From Paracoccaceae bacterium (GTDB taxonomy: Bacteria > Pseudomonadota > Alphaproteobacteria > Rhodobacterales > Rhodobacteraceae), in the NCBI GenBank assembly GCA_012103375.1, contig WLWX01000001.1, positions 3,514,492 to 3,578,491 of the forward strand: 64,000 nucleotides of DNA. Reading direction: 5' to 3'. Made by a program: the position numbers and the translations under genes. This document shows, piece after piece, positions 21,695 through 30,210 of this stretch (its first letter is position 1; every line of letters starts with the position of its first letter). The notes beneath the pieces were generated by a model. It did not search any database. It was not told the DNA's origin and saw only the letters and a program-made list of their open reading frames with translations.

Positions 21695-22887
21695 TGGCCA
21701 AACCCTCGGTCTTTGTGACACGTCGCTGGCCGATTGTGTTGAAAAACTCCGTTTTAGGGCCTGAACGATGATTTTTCTTTCCATGCAGCCCGATCCTAAA
21801 TTTTTGGCGCGGGGGTCGGCCCAAATCGCCTACATGCGCTCACGCGCAGCCATGCGCTGTCTCGTGGTCAAAGCTTTCCGACTATTTCGCTTCATAGGTT
21901 TTCGCAAGAAATCCGCGACGCTCTGATTTCGGAGTTTTTCAACACAATCGGCCCAAAGCGGTCGAGGCGCAGCTGGCCTGCGAATTCGACACGGTGCTGA
22001 ACACCGGCGACACACCGCTGAACCCGGCAGAAATGCGCGAAGCGCTGAAATCCTTCGATGCGGTGCTGCCCACGGTCACCGACAGGCTTGGCCCGGAAAC
22101 GCTTGATGTGCCCAAGGCACGCGCCAGGATTCTGGGCAACTATGGTGTCGGATACAGCCACATCTGCGAACCCTCGGCGCAGCGGCTGGGGGTCACCGTC
22201 ACCAACACGCCCGATGTTCTGTCAGAATGCACTGCCGACATCGCCATGACGTTGCTGCTGATAGCTGCGCGCCGCGCCGGTGAAGGCGAACGCGAGGTTC
22301 GCGCCGGGCGCTGGACGGGTTGGCGGCCAACCCATCTGATCGGAACCCGTGTCAGCGGCAAGACTTTGGGCATCATCGGCTTTGGCCGCATTGGCCGCGA
22401 AATGGCCAGACGCGCGCACCATGGGTTCGGCATGAAGATCCTTGTGCAGAACCGCAGTCCGGTTGCGCCCGACCTGTTGGCCTACTGCGACGCCACACAG
22501 GTCGATACGGTCGATGACCTGTTGCCCCAATGCGATTTCGTCTCGCTCCACTGCCCCGGCGGCACGGCGAACCGGCATCTGATCGACGCGCGCAGGCTGG
22601 ATCTGATGCGGCCCGACGCTTTCCTGATCAACACCGCGCGCGGCGAGGTTATCGACGAATGCGCCCTTGCCCAGGCGCTGATGTTCGACACCATCGGCGG
22701 TGCGGGGCTGGATGTCTTCGAAGCCGAACCACGCATCGCGCCCGAGCTTTTGCAATGTGACAACCTCGTCCTGTTGCCCCATCTGGGCAGCGCAACACGC
22801 GAAGCCCGCGAGGCGATGGGATTTCGCGTGTTGGACAACCTGCGGGATTTCTTCGACGGGCGCGAACCGCGCGATCGCGTGATCTGA
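21694..22887 (+). pseudogene. hprA: hydroxypyruvate reductase / D-glycerate dehydrogenase, interrupted by MITE copy 1
   Basis: A D-isomer-specific 2-hydroxyacid dehydrogenase. The ATG at 21694 starts [13 protein letters not shown], then the frame is cut by a 218-bp MITE (21732-21949) and its GGCC duplication. Joining 21694-21731 to 21954-22887 gives a perfect 323-codon frame (...RRWPKAVEAQLACEF...). The remaining part shows the NAD motif 'GIIGFGRIG' and catalytic Arg ('NTARGEV'), Glu ('FEAEP') and His ('LPHLGSAT'). With the MITE in place, translation from the native start ends at a TGA inside the element. A GTG at 21994 could give a product lacking about 26 native residues. It originally completed the sga-mtkAB-hpr operon. 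Confidence 0.9.
21732..21949 (+). mobile_element. MITE copy 1 (in hydroxypyruvate reductase)
   Basis: A 218-bp non-autonomous element with perfect 20-bp terminal inverted repeats GATTGTGTTGAAAAACTCCG, flanked by the duplicated target GGCC (21728-21731 and 21950-21953). The forward orientation is defined by the repeat followed by TTTTAGGGCC. It carries no transposase; the longest internal frames are about 40 codons. Total insertion is 222 bp, a multiple of three, but the host frame meets a TGA inside it. Confidence 0.95.
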
Positions 22888-23004
22888 CGAACCCCGGCAA
22901 CAGGTCCGCCAAGCGGCCAAATCCGAATGCCGCGGCACCGGCTGGTCTCTGTCCGCAGTTCCCCTATAGTGCGATCAGCCTCCCCAAATCCGTCGGACCC
23001 GTTC

Positions 23005-23811
23005 ATGCCCAACCTTTTGCGCCGCCCCACTGCCACAACTGGTCTTGTCCACGATATCACCCCGGCATCGGCCAACTGGTCCTACGTCGGGTTCGCCCTT
23101 CACCGCCTGGCGGCGGGCGAAGCCGTCACCGCATCCACCGGCGATACCGAGGTCATCCTGGTTCTTGTCGAAGGACACGCGACGATCAGCGGTGCAGGGC
23201 AGGTGTTTGGCACGCTGGGCGACCGGATGGACGTGTTCGAACGCACGCCCCCGCATGCCGTCTATATCCCGAACACTGCTGAATGGTCCGCCACCGCCAC
23301 GACCGATTGCACGCTGGCCGTTTGTTCCGCACCCGGCAAATCCGGCCACCACGCGCAGATCATCGGCCCCGCCGGGATCGCACTTGAAGACCGCGGCAAA
23401 GGGACAAACACGCGCCATATCCACAACATCGCGATGGAAAACCGCGACGTCGCCGACAGCCTGTTGGTGACCGAGGTGTTCACCCCTTCGGGCCATTGGT
23501 CGTCCTATCCGCCGCACCGCCATGACGAGGATAACTTCCCCGACATGACCTACCTTGAAGAGACCTATTATCACCGCCTGAATCCCGCGCAGGGCTTTGG
23601 CGTCCAGCGGGTGTTTACCGAGGATGGCACGCTTGACGAAACCATGGCCGTCGCCAATCACGACGTTGTGCTGGTCCCACGCGGCCACCACCCCTGCGCC
23701 GCCCCCTATGGGTACGAGATGTACTATCTGAACGTCATGGCCGGACCCCTGCGCAAATGGCGCTTCGCCAACCACCCCGATCACGACTGGATCGCGCAGC
23801 GGGACGCCTGA
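23005..23811 (+). CDS. iolB: 5-deoxy-glucuronate isomerase (canonical IolB)
   Basis: A 268-residue bicupin of the KduI/IolB family that converts 5-deoxy-glucuronate to 2-deoxy-5-keto-gluconate in myo-inositol catabolism. The canonical opening 'NLLRRPTATTGLVHDITP' and metal-site region 'SSYPPHRHDEDNFPDMTYLEETYYH' match classical IolB. The end 'YYLNVMAGPLRKWRFANHPDH' also fits. Start at 23005; the longer frame from 22927 lacks family similarity. It is isolated from the iol cluster 32 kb away, which carries a second, divergent iolB-like gene. Confidence 0.9.
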   Translation: MPNLLRRPTATTGLVHDITPASANWSYVGFALHRLAAGEAVTASTGDTEVILVLVEGHATISGAGQVFGTLGDRMDVFERTPPHAVYIPNTAEWSATATTDCTLAVCSAPGKSGHHAQIIGPAGIALEDRGKGTNTRHIHNIAMENRDVADSLLVTEVFTPSGHWSSYPPHRHDEDNFPDMTYLEETYYHRLNPAQGFGVQRVFTEDGTLDETMAVANHDVVLVPRGHHPCAAPYGYEMYYLNVMAGPLRKWRFANHPDHDWIAQRDA

Positions 23812-23980
23812 AGGCACCATTCAATCGCCACGACATCCAGCGCGGATTGCGCCGGGATCATGCGGGTGGCCCGTTCGGGCCAGTTCCTGCAACCGACCTC
23901 ACCGCCACCGCACCCGCAAAACTTGACGCAACCCGCGGCCGCGCCTAGCCAAGAGAAGCCAGTCAAGAAGGGCCCATCCA

Positions 23981-24586
23981 ATGCACCCCGACACATCCGC
24001 CATCATCGTCATCGACATCCAGAATGATTTCTGCCCCGGCGGCGCCCTTGCTGTGGCGGACGGCGATGCGATCGTCGGTCCGGTCAACGCCTTGGTCCGC
24101 GACTTTCCGGTCCGTGTTTTCACGCAAGACTGGCATCCGGCGGGCCATTCCAGTTTCGCCAGCAGCCATGACGGGCAAGACCCGTTCAGCCTTATCGACA
24201 TGCCCTACGGCCCGCAGGTCCTGTGGCCCGATCATTGCATTATCGGCACCGGCGGGGCCGCCTTTCATGCGGATCTGGACACGGATCCCGCCGACCTGAT
24301 CATCCGCAAAGGGTTTCGCCGCGCCATCGACAGCTATTCCGCCTTTTTCGAGAATGACCACAAAACCCCGACCGGTCTGGAAGGGTATCTGCGCACACGC
24401 GGTGTTACCGATCTGACCCTTGTCGGGCTGGCCACTGATTTCTGTGTAAACTTCTCAGCCGTTGACGCCGCCAATCTTGGCTTCACCGTCACTGTGCGCG
24501 AGGATTTGTGCCGCGCCATCGACCTTGACGGTTCACTGGCCACCGCCCGCGACGGCATGCGCGCAGCAGGGGTCACTCTGGGCTGA
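23981..24586 (+). CDS. pncA: nicotinamidase
   Basis: A 201-residue isochorismatase-fold hydrolase converting nicotinamide to nicotinate for NAD salvage. The catalytic triad is Asp12 (in 'VIDIQNDFCPGGAL'), Lys110 ('IIRKGF') and Cys155 ('ATDFCVNF'). Metal-binding residues lie in 'QDWHPAGHSSF'. Length matches PncA. Together with pncB at 25986 it completes nicotinamide-to-NaMN salvage; the two flank an unusual LuxR-type regulator on the opposite strand. Confidence 0.95.
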   Translation: MHPDTSAIIVIDIQNDFCPGGALAVADGDAIVGPVNALVRDFPVRVFTQDWHPAGHSSFASSHDGQDPFSLIDMPYGPQVLWPDHCIIGTGGAAFHADLDTDPADLIIRKGFRRAIDSYSAFFENDHKTPTGLEGYLRTRGVTDLTLVGLATDFCVNFSAVDAANLGFTVTVREDLCRAIDLDGSLATARDGMRAAGVTLG

Positions 24587-24592
24587 CCCCGA

Positions 24593-25621
24593 TCAGGCCA
24601 GCGGCGGGTCGACTTTCAGCAACGCACTGATCAGCGCAACCTGGCTGTTGGTGCCGGTTTTTTCGAACATCCGCTTCAGATGCGTGCGCGCCGTGTTGAC
24701 GGTAACGCCCAAAACCTCGGCCGCCGCATTCAGATCATGCTGTTGCAACAGCAGTGCTGCCAGTCGCGCCTGCGCCGTGCTCAGCCCGTAAATCTGCCGC
24801 GCCGCCGCAAGCCTTCGGTCGACCCGTTCGCCCTCTCCCAATGTCAGGAAAAACTTTCTGTCATCAACCACGATCCAACAGATGCTCAATGCATCCTCAG
24901 ACTCCAGCACGACCGGCTCTGAAAAGCCGAAACTGGCATTGAAACCCTGAATTGCATGCGTGCTGCGCGCGTTGCGACGCTGGGCCGCGCGTTCGGCAGC
25001 ATCCCGCAGCTTCTGCGTTTCACGCGCAATGCCCGCGTGCAGCCGTCCGCCGGAAATCTTCAGGACCGATTGATTGGCAAGCGCAAGCTCCGCAGCCTCC
25101 GTCATTGACAGAACCCGCAGCCGTTCGTCGATTTCAATCCAGGGATTTGCGACATCCTGCGACCGGGCGCACATGCAGGCGACCGACAGGATTTTCCAGG
25201 CACCCGCAATCCGGCGCAACACCCGCATCTGAAATTCGCTTCCCGGAACGTCGAACGAATCGCCGGTGACCGGCGCCGTCTGCATATTGGTCACCCAGGC
25301 CATATCCTGACCAACCTCGATGCGAATGTCCTCCAGCGCGACCGCCCCGGCCGAGGCGTTCGGATCGGGTGATTTGATCATGCTGCGGCGCATTTCCTGC
25401 GCGATATCGTCCCAGCCAAACAGGCGGAACACACCGCCATCGGGGAACGAGACGCAGCGCACCGCCTGCGGGCTGTGGACCCAGCACGCCGCCCAACCTT
25501 CATGATCCTTGCGGAAGTAACAGGCCGTTTCAGCCCGAATGACCGCCAGAATCTCTGCGTGTTCAGGATCGGTTGCCACTGCTTGCCCGCCGTTCGCCCG
25601 TTGAATGCGCTGAACATTCAT
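24593..25621 (-). CDS. LuxR-type transcription factor with SnoaL/NTF2-like N-terminal domain
   Basis: A 342-residue protein. Residues about 10-145 form a SnoaL/NTF2-like fold ('YFRKDHEGWAACWVHSPQ', 'GWDDIAQEMRRSM', 'AWKILSVACM'). After a linker with a predicted helical stretch ('ARETQKLRDAAERAAQRR') and a PAS-like middle region, the C-terminus is a LuxR helix-turn-helix ('GLSTAQARLAALLLQQHDLN' and 'TVNTARTHLKRMFEKTGTNS'). The start at 25621 overlaps the stop of a 69-codon ORF (ATGA). It is convergent with pncA (6 bp apart) and divergent from pncB, suggesting a role in NAD salvage or sensing of a small ligand. No known named family is claimed. Confidence 0.75.
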   Translation of the reverse strand: MNVQRIQRANGGQAVATDPEHAEILAVIRAETACYFRKDHEGWAACWVHSPQAVRCVSFPDGGVFRLFGWDDIAQEMRRSMIKSPDPNASAGAVALEDIRIEVGQDMAWVTNMQTAPVTGDSFDVPGSEFQMRVLRRIAGAWKILSVACMCARSQDVANPWIEIDERLRVLSMTEAAELALANQSVLKISGGRLHAGIARETQKLRDAAERAAQRRNARSTHAIQGFNASFGFSEPVVLESEDALSICWIVVDDRKFFLTLGEGERVDRRLAAARQIYGLSTAQARLAALLLQQHDLNAAAEVLGVTVNTARTHLKRMFEKTGTNSQVALISALLKVDPPLA

Positions 25622-25827
25622 AGGCGACGCCGAGGCATGACGGCAATCGGGCTGCGGATCGACGAAACCCAGCCGATCACGATCCGGACGGCGGCCATCA
25701 CACGCCTGCGCCTCTGCCCCTGGCGTGCAACGCGGCTGTCCAGCTCGGCCACGATGGCCGTTTTCGCGCCATCCGACTGCCGCCCCTGGCGAAAATGCAC
25801 CACCGCCAACCCGTTGATATCGATCAT
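25618..25827 (-). CDS. small hypothetical protein translationally coupled to SnoaL-LuxR regulator
   Basis: A 69-codon ORF starting at 25827 (MIDINGLAVVHFRQGR) behind a strong GGAGGAACGG ribosome-binding site; its stop overlaps the regulator start as ATGA. The product is basic, with a hydrophobic patch 'VMAAVRIVIGWVSSI' and an Arg-rich end. It may be a genuine small protein or a leader whose translation controls the regulator. No family is recognised. Confidence 0.5.
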   Translation of the reverse strand: MIDINGLAVVHFRQGRQSDGAKTAIVAELDSRVARQGQRRRRVMAAVRIVIGWVSSIRSPIAVMPRRRL

Positions 25828-25985
25828 GATCCGTTCCTCCTGCCCGCCACAATAGCCTTGGCCAGATGCGCCCCGCGTCACCCAAACGAATGACAAACCT
25901 GAAAAAACTGGCCCAGCGGCTGCGATCCGCTGGACTTCCCGGGGGCCAGTTGCTTCAACAGGGAACCATTAATCGGAGCGCTCAG

Positions 25986-27275
25986 ATGGACATCGCCACC
26001 CGCGTCTGGAACCACAAGTGGAAGATCGACCCGATCGTCCGGTCCCTGATCGACACCGATTTCTACAAATTGCTGATGTGCCAATCGGTGTTCCGCAACA
26101 AACCCGACGTCCGCGTCACATTCAGCCTGATCAACCGCACCAAGACCCTGCCGCTGGCCGATCTGGTGGACGAGGGCGAGTTGCGTGAACAACTCGACCA
26201 CGTCCGCACGCTGTCGCTGTCACGCGGCGAATCCACCTGGCTGCGCGGCAACACCTTCTACGGCAAACGCGCGATGTTCAGCCCGGAGTTCATGGAGTGG
26301 TTCGAAGGACTTCGCCTGCCCCCCTACCACCTGGAACGGGTCGGCGATCAATACGAACTGACCTTCGAAGGCTCCTGGCCCGAAGTTATGATGTGGGAAA
26401 TCCCCGCGCTGGCGATCATCATGGAGCTCCGCTCCCGCGCCGTCCTCGGCTCCATGGGCAAGTTCGAACTGCAAGTCCTTTATGCCCGCGCCATGACCAA
26501 ACTGTGGGAAAAGGTCGAGGCCCTGCGCGCTGTCCCCGACCTGCGTATCGCCGATTTCGGCACCCGCCGCCGCCATTCCTTCCTGTGGCAGGACTGGTGC
26601 GTGCAGGCCATGCGTGAGGGGGTCGGCGACGCATTCGTCGGCACCTCAAACTGCAAGATCGCCATGGGGCGCGAGTTGGAGGCGATCGGCACCAACGCCC
26701 ATGAACTGCCCATGGTCTATGCCGCACTCGCCGATAGTGACGCCGCGCTGAAGGCCGCCCCGTATGAGGTTCTGGCCGACTGGCACGAAGAACACGACGG
26801 CAACCTGCGCATCATCCTGCCCGACACCTATGGCACGGTCGGCTTCCTGAACGACGCCCCCGACTGGCTGGCGGGGTGGACGGGGATTCGGATTGACTCA
26901 GGCGACCCGGCAACCGGGGCCGAGGTGGCGATCAACTGGTGGAAGGACCGGGGTGAGGATCCGGCCGAGAAGCTGGTGATCTTCTCCGACGGGCTGGACG
27001 TCGACAAGATCATCGACCTGCACCGCCAATTCGCCGGCCGGGTGCGGGTCAGCTTCGGCTGGGGCACCCTGCTGACCAACGATTTCCGAGGGCTGACCAA
27101 AGGCGACGCCCTGTCCCCCTTCAGCCTGGTTTGCAAAGCGGTCGAGGCGGATGGACGCCCAACCGTCAAGCTGAGCGACAATCCCAACAAGGCCATGGGG
27201 CCGGAGGCAGAGATTGCCCGGTATAAGAGGGTGTTCGGGGTGGGCGAGCAGGTTGGGGTGGAGGTTGTGGTTTAG
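25986..27275 (+). CDS. pncB: nicotinate phosphoribosyltransferase
   Basis: A 429-residue enzyme forming nicotinate mononucleotide from nicotinate and PRPP. It shows '[16 protein letters not shown]', '[15 protein letters not shown]' with the characteristic Arg/His region, '[11 protein letters not shown]', '[15 protein letters not shown]' and '[14 protein letters not shown]'. The start MDIATRVW at 25986 is preferred over a 40-residue upstream extension. The stop overlaps by a few bases the native stop of the convergent accessory ATPase gene, which marks the edge of the accessory patch. Confidence 0.95.
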   Translation: MDIATRVWNHKWKIDPIVRSLIDTDFYKLLMCQSVFRNKPDVRVTFSLINRTKTLPLADLVDEGELREQLDHVRTLSLSRGESTWLRGNTFYGKRAMFSPEFMEWFEGLRLPPYHLERVGDQYELTFEGSWPEVMMWEIPALAIIMELRSRAVLGSMGKFELQVLYARAMTKLWEKVEALRAVPDLRIADFGTRRRHSFLWQDWCVQAMREGVGDAFVGTSNCKIAMGRELEAIGTNAHELPMVYAALADSDAALKAAPYEVLADWHEEHDGNLRIILPDTYGTVGFLNDAPDWLAGWTGIRIDSGDPATGAEVAINWWKDRGEDPAEKLVIFSDGLDVDKIIDLHRQFAGRVRVSFGWGTLLTNDFRGLTKGDALSPFSLVCKAVEADGRPTVKLSDNPNKAMGPEAEIARYKRVFGVGEQVGVEVVV

Positions 27276-27505
27276 GGCGGAAGGCCTTGGGATAAATTCT
27301 TGCCGACCTGATAGCAATGTAGCGCACATGGGAAATGACGAATTCGAACACCATCTACTTCAGATGTGCCCTGTTTTGTTTTCGTTATCGCACCGGCTGG
27401 GATTCCATGGTCAGACTTTTTAGATAGCTCAATTAAGCCGCGAAGTTCACCCGGTTGATCAACATAGCGATCAGACCACTTCACTTCGTAAGCCCATATT
27501 GGGCG

Positions 27506-27723
27506 GATTGTGTTGAAAAACTCCGAAATCAGAGCGTCGCGGATTTCTTGCGAAAACCTATGAAGCGAAATAGTCGGAAAGCTTTGACCACGAGACAGCG
27601 CATGGCTGCGCGTGAGCGCATGTAGGCGATTTGGGCCGACCCCCGCGCCAAAAATTTAGGATCGGGCTGCATGGAAAGAAAAATCATCGTTCAGGCCCTA
27701 AAACGGAGTTTTTCAACACAATC
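27506..27723 (-). mobile_element. MITE copy 2 (in ATPase 3' part)
   Basis: Same 218-bp element in reverse orientation, target duplication GGCG (27502-27505 and 27724-27727). It separates the ATPase codons for '...DRSMER' from 'PIWAYEVKW...'. Confidence 0.95.
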
Positions 27724-27835
27724 GGCGCTCCATCGAACGATCGAGTTTTACTAAGTCGACCTCAAGAAATTCCCGCCCTTTCTTCCACCTAGCATAGTGC
27801 AATGTTCGAATTTCATCTGAATGGGACCATTGGCT

Positions 27836-28053
27836 GATTGTGTTGAAAAACTCCGTTTTAGGGCCTGAACGATGATTTTTCTTTCCATGCAGCCCGATCC
27901 TAAATTTTTGGCGCGGGGGTCGGCCCAAATCGCCTACATGCGCTCACGCGCAGCCATGCGCTGTCTCGTGGTCAAAGCTTTCCGACTATTTCGCTTCATA
28001 GGTTTTCGCAAGAAATCCGCGACGCTCTGATTTCGGAGTTTTTCAACACAATC
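27836..28053 (+). mobile_element. MITE copy 3 (in ATPase)
   Basis: Same 218-bp element, forward orientation, target duplication GGCT (27832-27835 and 28054-28057). It interrupts the ATPase frame between 'AETAIFS' and 'QWSHSDEIRT' and introduces a stop four codons later on the minus strand. Only 112 bp separate it from copy 2. Confidence 0.95.
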
Positions 28054-29034
28054 GGCTAAAAATAGCAGTTTCCGCCATACTTCCCATCTGTTCGTCATTC
28101 TGATCGAGTGGAGCAAATAGCGCGGCACGCATTGAAGGGTTTGTTAAATAAACTTTGAAGTTGCGCTCTCGTTGAAAAGTGCGTCCTGAATCATCAACTC
28201 GGCGAACTCGTGATATTAAAAAAGCCGCTTCAAGGTACTCTAAGTACTTCTTAATAGTGTTTTTTGCTATACCAGAACTATTCGATAAGCCTTCGAGGCT
28301 TATTTCTTGCCCCGAATGATACGCAATCTTCATGAAAAGCCTGTTTAGCTCAGGAATATCCTGAATCCCATAAAGGCTTGGCAAGTCTCTTAGCAGAACC
28401 TTATCAACAATGTCCCGGCCTAAATATCTTGGTGCATTCGCTTGTAACTCACTACTCAGTACAGCCTCTGGATATCCTCCGAAATTTAGGTAATCCAAAA
28501 AGTACTTATTGAGAATTTCGATTTGATCTGTTTCGTACCTTTTGGTTGTGCCGTGTGTCACTTCGTTGATGAGTTTTCGCTCCATATCGACAAAATCAAG
28601 AAATTCAGAGAATGTTAACGGCGGAAGATAGAATTCCGTAAACCGACCTGCGCCTGACTCTTGGCTTTTCAAGCGGAGAGCGGCGGCGGCTGATCCCGAG
28701 GCGATAAACCTAGTATTTGGGTATTTATCTGTGAGGACCTTTAGGTGCACCTCCCAATTTTTCAAATATTGAATCTCATCAAAAATTACAATCCGCCGAC
28801 CTTTCGGATCATGTTCAGAATTATCCTCGAACAGTGAAACCAATTCATCGAGGCGCATATCGCTGTACAAGGGTGTATCAATTGAACAGAAGAACACAGC
28901 GTCACTGGGAAAGCCGTCTTCGACTATCGAGTTGATCAGTTGCTTTAGTAGAACTGTTTTGCCTACTCGCCGTGGGCCCATCAATATGACACTACGATTC
29001 ACTGCCCAGTTTTCAACCAGTGCACGGAATGGCT

Positions 29035-29252
29035 GATTGTGTTGAAAAACTCCGAAATCAGAGCGTCGCGGATTTCTTGCGAAAACCTATGAAGCGAAAT
29101 AGTCGGAAAGCTTTGACCACGAGACAGCGCATGGCTGCGCGTGAGCGCATGTAGGCGATTTGGGCCGACCCCCGCGCCAAAAATTTAGGATCGGGCTGCA
29201 TGGAAAGAAAAATCATCGTTCAGGCCCTAAAACGGAGTTTTTCAACACAATC
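29035..29252 (-). mobile_element. MITE copy 4 (in ATPase 5' part)
   Basis: Same 218-bp element, reverse orientation, target duplication GGCT (29031-29034 and 29253-29256). It separates the ATPase N-terminal 'NKRRAYFE' from 'PFRALVENWAV'. Copies 3 and 4 are in opposite orientation and share the same target tetramer. Confidence 0.95.
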
Positions 29253-29515
29253 GGCTCAAAATAGGCGCGCCTTTTGTTGAATTTTTGTACGCCCGCTGAC
29301 GCTGCATTTGACCACCAAGGGTTGTCCTGCTGGAGGCTTGCGACGACATGATGATGCGCTACTTCTAAAGTCATGTGTAACTTTTAGATCACGACCGTGA
29401 CGCTAAGCAAGAAGAAATATGTAAATCATTGTAATATATGATAATAACACCGCCTAGTAGGCAACACCCTCACCCCACCCGTCCCCTCTTAACCTCCCCC
29501 CGCACCTTCTTCGCC

Positions 29516-29733
29516 GATTGTGTTGAAAAACTCCGTTTTAGGGCCTGAACGATGATTTTTCTTTCCATGCAGCCCGATCCTAAATTTTTGGCGCGGGGGT
29601 CGGCCCAAATCGCCTACATGCGCTCACGCGCAGCCATGCGCTGTCTCGTGGTCAAAGCTTTCCGACTATTTCGCTTCATAGGTTTTCGCAAGAAATCCGC
29701 GACGCTCTGATTTCGGAGTTTTTCAACACAATC
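29516..29733 (+). mobile_element. MITE copy 5 (in arfB 3' end)
   Basis: Same 218-bp element, forward orientation, target duplication CGCC (29512-29515 and 29734-29737). It lies inside the arfB coding region on the opposite strand, replacing the native C-terminal 15 codons (native stop at 29470-29472) with element-encoded sequence. Confidence 0.95.
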
Positions 29734-30102
29734 CGCCTTCAGCCGCCGTTCCACCGATCCCTTCGTGGGCCGCGTCGGTCTGCGCTTCTTCGGCACCACC
29801 GTCGCCCGCTGCACCAGTTCCGCCAGCCGATCACGCGCGATCTCTCGGTTGCGGGCCTGGCTGCGAGTGTCCTGCACGAAGATCACCACCTCCCCGGCCT
29901 CCGTCCACTTCTGCCCCGCCAGTCGCCGCAGCCGCTTCTTCACCGGGTCCGGCAGGTTGGGTGAGCCGAGCGCGGAAAACCGCAGCTCCACCGCCGTCGA
30001 CACCTTGTTGACGTTCTGCCCACCGGGGCCGGAGGCGCGGACGAATTGCTCCGTCAGCTCCCACTCCTCTATCCCGATATTGTCGTTTACCCGCAGAACC
30101 AT
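29614..30102 (-). CDS. arfB: alternative ribosome-rescue factor ArfB, C-terminus replaced by MITE sequence
   Basis: A peptidyl-tRNA hydrolase related to class I release factors. It carries the GGQ motif in 'RASGPGGQNVNKVSTAVELRF' region at residues about 23-31. The present ORF is 162 residues: about 122 native residues followed by a roughly 40-residue tail read from the MITE (DCVEKLRNQSV...MAARERM). Without the MITE the frame would run ...RRLKAKKVRGEVKRG... to a stop at 29470, giving 136 residues, the usual ArfB size. The native basic tail is known in this family to sit in the empty mRNA channel. The new tail is also rich in Arg/Lys, so activity may or may not survive. Confidence 0.88.
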   Translation of the reverse strand: MVLRVNDNIGIEEWELTEQFVRASGPGGQNVNKVSTAVELRFSALGSPNLPDPVKKRLRRLAGQKWTEAGEVVIFVQDTRSQARNREIARDRLAELVQRATVVPKKRRPTRPTKGSVERRLKADCVEKLRNQSVADFLRKPMKRNSRKALTTRQRMAARERM

Positions 30103-30126
30103 CGCACCCGTCCGTCACATGAATCC

Positions 30127-30167
30127 TCATATGCTAGTCATATGCCGGTCATACGCAATTCATACGC
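30127..30167. repeat. four direct repeats phased at 11 bp upstream of arfB
   Basis: TCATATGC, TCATATGC, TCATACGC and TCATACGC start at 30127, 30138, 30149 and 30160, exactly 11 bp apart. A weaker TCACATGA is at 30115. They lie 25-65 bp upstream of the arfB start on the minus strand. One-helical-turn phasing suggests cooperative protein binding on one DNA face. The rest of the 303-bp arfB-to-transporter gap holds only the hairpin at 30182-30210. Confidence 0.6.
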
Positions 30168-30181
30168 CAGAATCGGCAACG

Positions 30182-30210
30182 AAAAGGGCCGCCGGATAAC
30201 GGCGACCCTT
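30182..30210 (-). terminator. candidate rho-independent terminator
   Basis: On the minus strand, a 9-position stem with one mismatch (GGGTCGCCG / CGGCGGCCC, loop TTATC) is followed by TTTTC. It lies about 200 bp downstream of the VUT-family transporter gene and 80 bp upstream of arfB, and could end the transporter transcript. Confidence 0.55.

Larger units (their letters stand above)
27272..29374 (-). pseudogene. AAA_14/DUF4143 ATPase gene interrupted by three MITEs
   Basis: Removing MITE copies 2, 3 and 4 with one 4-bp duplication each leaves 1,437 bp, an uninterrupted 478-residue frame from ATG at 29374 (MTLEVAHHHVVAS) to TAA at 27272. Domains: an N-terminal lead-in 'PFRALVENWAVNRSVILMGP', Walker A GPRRVGKT, Walker B 'RRIVIFDEIQYL', then a winged-helix/DUF4143 C-terminus ending with the nuclease-like 'WAYEVKWSD' motif, now separated from the rest. 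In its present state the largest readable piece (28043-29002) lacks both ends. The gene is AT-richer than its neighbours, suggesting recent acquisition. Family members are of uncertain function and often occur in accessory DNA. Confidence 0.9.

Noticed and set aside
27272-27928. Small separate genes at 27272-27484 and 27713-27928 on the minus strand
   Set aside because: They are the 3' pieces of the ATPase gene separated by MITE copies 2 and 3; joined, they continue its frame.
28053-29034. Composite transposon formed by MITE copies 3 and 4 around the ATPase core
   Set aside because: Each copy has its own independent target duplication and the gene continues on both outer sides, so the segment between was not moved as a unit.
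27506-29733. CRISPR array or riboswitch cluster suggested by repeated 218-bp blocks
   Set aside because: The blocks have terminal inverted repeats and flanking 4-bp duplications, irregular spacing and mixed orientation, which fits transposition, not CRISPR or RNA regulators.
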